This document shows positions 43,543 through 45,815 of a stretch of DNA of 45,815 nucleotides, piece by piece. How positions within the stretch are numbered: the stretch's first letter is position 1; each line of letters opens with the position of its first letter. The notes beneath the pieces are model-generated. The model saw nothing but the letters and a program-made list of their open reading frames with translations, ran no database searches and was not told the origin of the DNA. The DNA comes from Folioceros fuciformis. Taxonomy: Eukaryota; Anthocerotophyta; Anthocerotopsida; Anthocerotales. Location of the stretch: the NCBI GenBank assembly GCA_049999805.1, contig JBNGIO010006249.1, positions 408,981 to 454,795 on the forward strand. The letters run 5' to 3'. The position numbers and the translations under genes were made by a program.

Positions 43543-43762
43543 CTCTAGAGTTGAGGTACTTCATCTCTTCCACCTGTGACACACTTCATCTCTAGAGTTG
43601 ACGAACTTCGTCTTTGGAGTTAACACACTTCATCTATACAGCTGACAGACACACTTCATCCATAGAGGTGACACACTTATCTCTAGTGTTGACACACTCC
43701 ATCCATAGAGGTGGCACACGTATCTCTAGAGTTGACACACTTCATCTCTAGAGCTGACACGG
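43543..43762 (+). repeat. 22-bp minisatellite upstream of the F-box gene
   Basis: About ten imperfect units of 21-26 bp with consensus CTCTAGAGTTGACACACTTCAT. Most units keep a GTTGAC or GGTGAC core; TTGAC is the W-box core bound by WRKY factors, though the following base is usually A. The array lies about 175-395 bp upstream of the F-box start codon. Confidence 0.9.
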
Positions 43763-44655
43763 AAGATGAGGGCAACATCGAAACCATTGCTGCCACCACA
43801 AGCTGTCGTGCCTTGACAGGAGAATCGGAAATCCTCGCCAAAGCTTCGACAGCAGTCCTCACGATCACCGCGACCTGCATAGCAATTGCAGCCCCGAGCC
43901 CGCGGCATCAGAATACATCCGAAGACTAGAAAACCTCAATGAAGACGTATAAGATTACCGCATAGATCTGAGGGCTACCGACGTACATCGGTAGTAAATT
44001 TCAACCACCTATACTATACAAAAACATCTTTCCCCACAAATTTCGACAGCGGGACAATAGGATGCCGACATCCTACTTCTCCTAGCAAGCTGTCACCTTG
44101 AAGCGATCAAGGTAAGTCTGCCCACCTGCCATGATGCAAACACTGGCTAAGTCTGAGGTCCTACAAAATGCGCCACGGTCACCTAAGCAAAGGACGCGGC
44201 TGTAGACTGTACAATAAGATCTGGTACTCCTGAGCGACCTAGAAACAAAGGATGCTATAAGCTCCAAGAGAAGAGAACTAGGTTACCCCCGCTACATCCA
44301 TGCAGGGACGGGACAACTACACTTGAAACATCTGCCGTCTTAAGATAAGGCCCATGTCGAAGGCCCTCCAGCCCGGCAGGTAAAACCAAAACAACTTCCT
44401 GCACCAAACCATTTGTAGCATGAGACCAGCAGAAGCTCACACTCAGCCAATCTCACCCTCCTCTTGAGCGGTTCTCTTGTCCTGATCACATCGTTTCGTG
44501 CCAAGGACACGAAACGATATCCTGTGGACAAGAAGGCATCGAGGCATCGGCACATCCATGGCTCAACTGCACTATCTGAACCACACTTGTCTCTGATCAC
44601 GACCCGAAGGAATACCACCACATTACAAGCTTATTGCACAGTAGGATCCATCGAC
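43763..44655. other. Intergenic DNA with two hairpins
   Basis: No gene recognised. Two inverted repeats stand out: CTACCGA/TCGGTAG (43,975-43,994, loop of six) and ATCGTTTCGTG/CACGAAACGAT (44,490-44,518, loop of seven). The right part is probably the 3' UTR of the AUF-like gene. Confidence 0.5.
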
Positions 44656-45815
44656 CTAGAAGGAGTTCATCTCCAGAAGGTAAGTCCGTCTCTTCACAAG
44701 AATGCTGGCAGCAGTGTTAAAGGGTTCTTCAAAAGCAGCAGCCACTGGCTCTTCAAACGCTCCAGACGAATACGAGGATGCGCAACCTTCAGCATCCCTC
44801 CGACATGGCTCTTGGATTTTGAGATACTCCCCAGCGAGACGCTCCTCCCTCTTCACCTGTGTCTCACTAGGTCTAATGGCTACCAAGGTAGCACCATTGA
44901 GTCTGGTACCACCGGGCAGCTCCAGTCGTGGAGCGTACCACAGTTTCATGTTCAATGCCGGGACCTGAGTACGGTTAGCAGATGCAGACGGAGCAAGAGG
45001 CTTGTCTCTAAACTCGTGCAACTGTTTATGATCCATGCAGAGCATTCCCTGGCCATCTGCGTCGGTGAGCACCAGCTTCTCCAGCGTGGGATGCTCTGCT
45101 ATGATTTGCTGCAGGAGATAATGCCTTGCTGATGCGGCGATAAGCGAAGATATAGTCCACACAACCCTGAGCTTCAACTCTCCATCTGTGTAAAAGGACT
45201 CGGGAATGCTCCCACTATCATCCTGCTGCACACCGGCAACTTCACCCCCCTCATCTCCCCCCAAGAGTAAATCCTCTCCCCTATCTTGCGCCAGGAGACC
45301 GTCTAACTTCTCCACCCTCCCGTCCTTGGCCACCTGAGCAGTAGAAGCCGCACCTAGAATGACGCAGCTCTCCAGACTGCTCCCAAACTCCGCCCGCCAC
45401 TTCAACAAGACTCCCTCGTCCACTCCCAGCTCTCCACCGGGAAGTTCAATCCTCAAGTTCCGGATTTCCTTGAAATTTTTCAGCACCTCCACGGGCGAGT
45501 GGTGCGAAACCTCCGCCACAATAGCCTTCTTGGGAGCCAGAAGATGCTGCAGCGCCTGCAACGGCTTCACGATGCTCCCTACCACAAACCGCATGAAATG
45601 GCTCAGCAGCCCCCGCCCCTTGCCGTGAATACTCCCGTCCTCCCCGGATATGACGCAGTCCACCTTCACTACAACGTTGTCCACAAGCGGCGCAAAATCA
45701 TGAAACCGCTTCGACACCGCACAGCACCTTCCGAGGGCCTTGATATCCCCGAGCCTGTTGAATATCAGCAGCAGCACCGAGTCGGGGAGCTGCTCAAAAT
45801 GATCTACTCCCGAAC
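44656..45815 (-). CDS. AUF1/AUF2-like F-box protein (5' end beyond window)
   Basis: The frame is open from the right edge to a stop at 44,656, giving at least 386 residues. The F-box reads DHFEQLPDSVLLLIFNRLGD followed by IKALGRCCAVSKRFHDFAPLV. It then shows text typical of the auxin-up-regulated F-box group: DNVVVKVDCVIS, IVKPLQALQHLL, HHSPVEVLKNFKEIRNLRIEL and LKWRAEFGSSLESCVILGA. The protein ends LVKRRTYLLEMNSF. In Arabidopsis AUF1 and AUF2 are SCF adaptors affecting auxin and cytokinin responses in roots. The coding strand shows no intron in the part present. Only a short N-terminal piece before the F-box should be missing. Confidence 0.88.
   Translation of the reverse strand, partial: SGVDHFEQLPDSVLLLIFNRLGDIKALGRCCAVSKRFHDFAPLVDNVVVKVDCVISGEDGSIHGKGRGLLSHFMRFVVGSIVKPLQALQHLLAPKKAIVAEVSHHSPVEVLKNFKEIRNLRIELPGGELGVDEGVLLKWRAEFGSSLESCVILGAASTAQVAKDGRVEKLDGLLAQDRGEDLLLGGDEGGEVAGVQQDDSGSIPESFYTDGELKLRVVWTISSLIAASARHYLLQQIIAEHPTLEKLVLTDADGQGMLCMDHKQLHEFRDKPLAPSASANRTQVPALNMKLWYAPRLELPGGTRLNGATLVAIRPSETQVKREERLAGEYLKIQEPCRRDAEGCASSYSSGAFEEPVAAAFEEPFNTAASILVKRRTYLLEMNSF

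Overview
This is a nuclear segment of a land plant, most likely a hornwort. It has GT-AG introns that are mostly 60-350 bp, plant-only families (R2R3-MYB, PLS-class PPR-DYW, PSI1-type DUF3475/DUF668, plant-type SYT5, AUF-type F-box) and dense genes on both strands. The lineage guess rests mainly on the PPR protein. Its PG box and C-terminus match the DYW:KP variant, which is known from hornworts, ferns and some lycophytes and is tied to U-to-C editing. Compact introns and near-even base composition fit a small hornwort-like genome. This is inference; no database was searched.

Left third (1-14,879): an R2R3-MYB gene (1,416-3,891, with a 100-N gap in intron 2); a frame-interrupted gene of unknown function (4,808-5,576); a diverged 1.1-1.3 kb direct repeat in two copies (about 5,660-6,800 and 9,970-11,285); between them, on the minus strand, a ribosome-biogenesis RRS1 homologue with broken frame; and a minus-strand GH17 beta-1,3-glucanase (11,264-13,451). 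When spliced by phase, the GH17 gene gains an N-terminal cytosolic region and one membrane anchor.

Middle (14,880-32,489): a LIF2/hnRNP Q-like three-RRM protein (minus, 8 coding exons), an intronless 1,166-residue PPR-DYW protein (minus), an intronless PSI1-like protein (plus) and the 20S proteasome alpha subunit PAD/PSMA7 (plus, 3 exons). A 70-bp tandem array and low-complexity DNA follow. One 100-N gap at 24,542 lies between two identical 70-bp flanks and is probably an assembly artefact.

Right third (32,490-45,815): a DCAF4-like WD-repeat protein (plus, 11 exons), a synaptotagmin-5-like SMP/C2 tether (minus, 13 exons), a head-to-head pair of small membrane proteins, a PMT-type methyltransferase fragment, an intronless F-box protein, and an AUF1/2-like F-box gene that runs off the right edge.

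The genes are mostly unrelated housekeeping and regulatory loci, not an operon-like system. The most noteworthy items are the DYW:KP PPR protein (candidate reverse RNA-editing factor), the membrane-anchored GH17 architecture, and the hidden RRS1 homologue. Exon coordinates were derived by hand from splice consensus, reading phase and family similarity.
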